DNA of 23,297 nucleotides from a bacterium (GTDB lineage Bacteria; Babelota; Babeliae; Babelales; RVW-14), in the NCBI GenBank assembly GCA_023249955.1, contig JAHFBR010000001.1, positions 1 through 23,297 of the forward strand, given 5' to 3'. The notes under the pieces were generated by a model, which did not search any database, had not been told where the DNA came from, and worked only from the letters and a program-made list of their open reading frames with translations. Positions 22,562 to 23,297 of the stretch are shown here, one piece after another (the first letter of the stretch is position 1; each line of letters starts with the position of its first letter). The position numbers and the translations under genes are program-made.

Positions 22562-23297
22562 TTATCTCCACCGCTTCAACGCAAGCACCGCATTGGCGCC
22601 GCCAAAGCCAAAAGAGTTTGAGAGTGCATGAGAAATTTGTGCAGAGCGTGCAACATGTGGCACATAATCAAGATCACAGGCAGGATCAGGGTCATCCAGA
22701 TTGATGGTGGGCGGCAACAGTTGATAATGCAGAGCCAGCGCAGCAAACGCAGCCTCAACACCACCCGCAGCGCCCAACAAGTGCCCGGTCATAGATTTGG
22801 TGCTGCTGACCGCAGCGTGTCCGACGGTTGTAGGATCAATATGAGAACCAAAAACTTTTTTGAGCGCAATAGTTTCAGTTGCGTCATTCATGGGCGTACC
22901 GGTACCGTGGGCATTGATGTAGCCAACGTCTGATGGTTGAATGCCAGCATCCGCCATTGCCGCCAGCATCGCACGTACAGCTCCCTCACCCTCGGGGTGA
23001 ATGGCCGTCATGTGATAGGCATCAGAACAGGCTCCGTAACCAACCAGCTCAGCATAAATCCGTACACCACGCTTCAGGGCCAGGTCTGCACGTTCCAGCA
23101 CCAAGATCCCCGCACCCTCTCCCATCACAAAGCCGGTACGGTTGAGATCAAACGGCCGGCTTGCGGCTGCTGGGTCTCCTGACCAGGTCGATAGGGCACG
23201 CATGTTGCCAAAGCCTGCAAGTGCCACCGGGGTCACACAGCTTTCGGTTCCACCCGCAAGCATGTAATCGGCGTAGCCATCACGAATCATGCGAAAT
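22562..23297 (-). CDS. fabF: 3-oxoacyl-[acyl-carrier-protein] synthase II, C-terminal part (5' end outside window)
   Basis: This is the C-terminal roughly 245 residues of a beta-ketoacyl-ACP synthase, which elongates acyl chains by condensing malonyl-ACP with acyl-ACP in type II fatty acid synthesis. Visible hallmarks are the MLAGGTESCVTPVALAGF block, RPFDLNRTGFVMGEGAG, the first catalytic histidine in INAHGTGTPMNDATE, and the lysine-histidine pair of STKSMTGHLLGAAGG. The terminal SNSFGFGGANA glycine loop is also present. The nucleophilic cysteine lies upstream, outside the window. The frame continues to the window edge (phenylalanine and arginine before the internal methionine at 23290), so that methionine is not the start. 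FabF is favoured over FabB by the motif wording (GTGTPMND, GHLLGAAGG). Confidence 0.95.
   Translation of the reverse strand, partial: FRMIRDGYADYMLAGGTESCVTPVALAGFGNMRALSTWSGDPAAASRPFDLNRTGFVMGEGAGILVLERADLALKRGVRIYAELVGYGACSDAYHMTAIHPEGEGAVRAMLAAMADAGIQPSDVGYINAHGTGTPMNDATETIALKKVFGSHIDPTTVGHAAVSSTKSMTGHLLGAAGGVEAAFAALALHYQLLPPTINLDDPDPACDLDYVPHVARSAQISHALSNSFGFGGANAVLALKRWR

Overview
The window looks like a piece of a moderate-GC Gram-negative bacterium, and the gene mix suggests Candidatus Dependentiae (TM6) or a similar host-dependent lineage. The pointers are a DUF5674 gene with its usual small partner, a cluster of signal-peptide-bearing outer-membrane-barrel paralogs, several exported proteins of unknown function, and intergenic spacers packed with short palindromic repeats. 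The lineage is an inference from gene content. No rRNA, tRNA, CRISPR array or insertion sequence was seen.

Layout. Positions 1-833 (minus) are the N-terminal, membrane part of an FtsK-type DNA translocase running off the left edge. A divergent spacer with a marked inverted repeat separates it from a plus-strand AlbA/Schlafen-type ATPase-like regulator (1045-2421). Convergent to that are uppP (2425-3294) and a DUF1016/YhcG-type PDDEXK nuclease (3338-4363), with a strong palindrome between them. From 4542 to 22456 the window is dominated by exported proteins. These are three clearly paralogous barrel proteins on the plus strand (4542-6083, 16294-17826, 19094-20575), a fourth divergent barrel protein on the minus strand (6511-7863), and a 2118-residue alanine-rich exported repeat protein upstream of it in the same apparent operon (7920-14276). 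There is also a short, extremely basic exported protein (18477-18857) and a helical exported protein with an acidic tail (20825-22456). A DUF5674 pair (14856-15535) lies between. The right edge holds the C-terminal part of fabF (22562-23297, minus).

The two-gene minus-strand cassette (6511-14276) is bracketed by inverted copies of a roughly 200-bp intergenic repeat (6171-6367 and 14470-14694). A rearranged third copy lies at 17913-18335. The repeats sit directly behind gene 3' ends and contain nested palindromes, including a REP-like unit of 25 bp present in two copies and precisely absent from the third.

How the genes fit together. The housekeeping genes (ftsK, uppP, fabF) frame an accessory surface and secretion region. 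The barrel proteins, the giant repeat protein and the two other exported proteins probably form the cell-surface and host-facing repertoire, but no function can be assigned from sequence alone.
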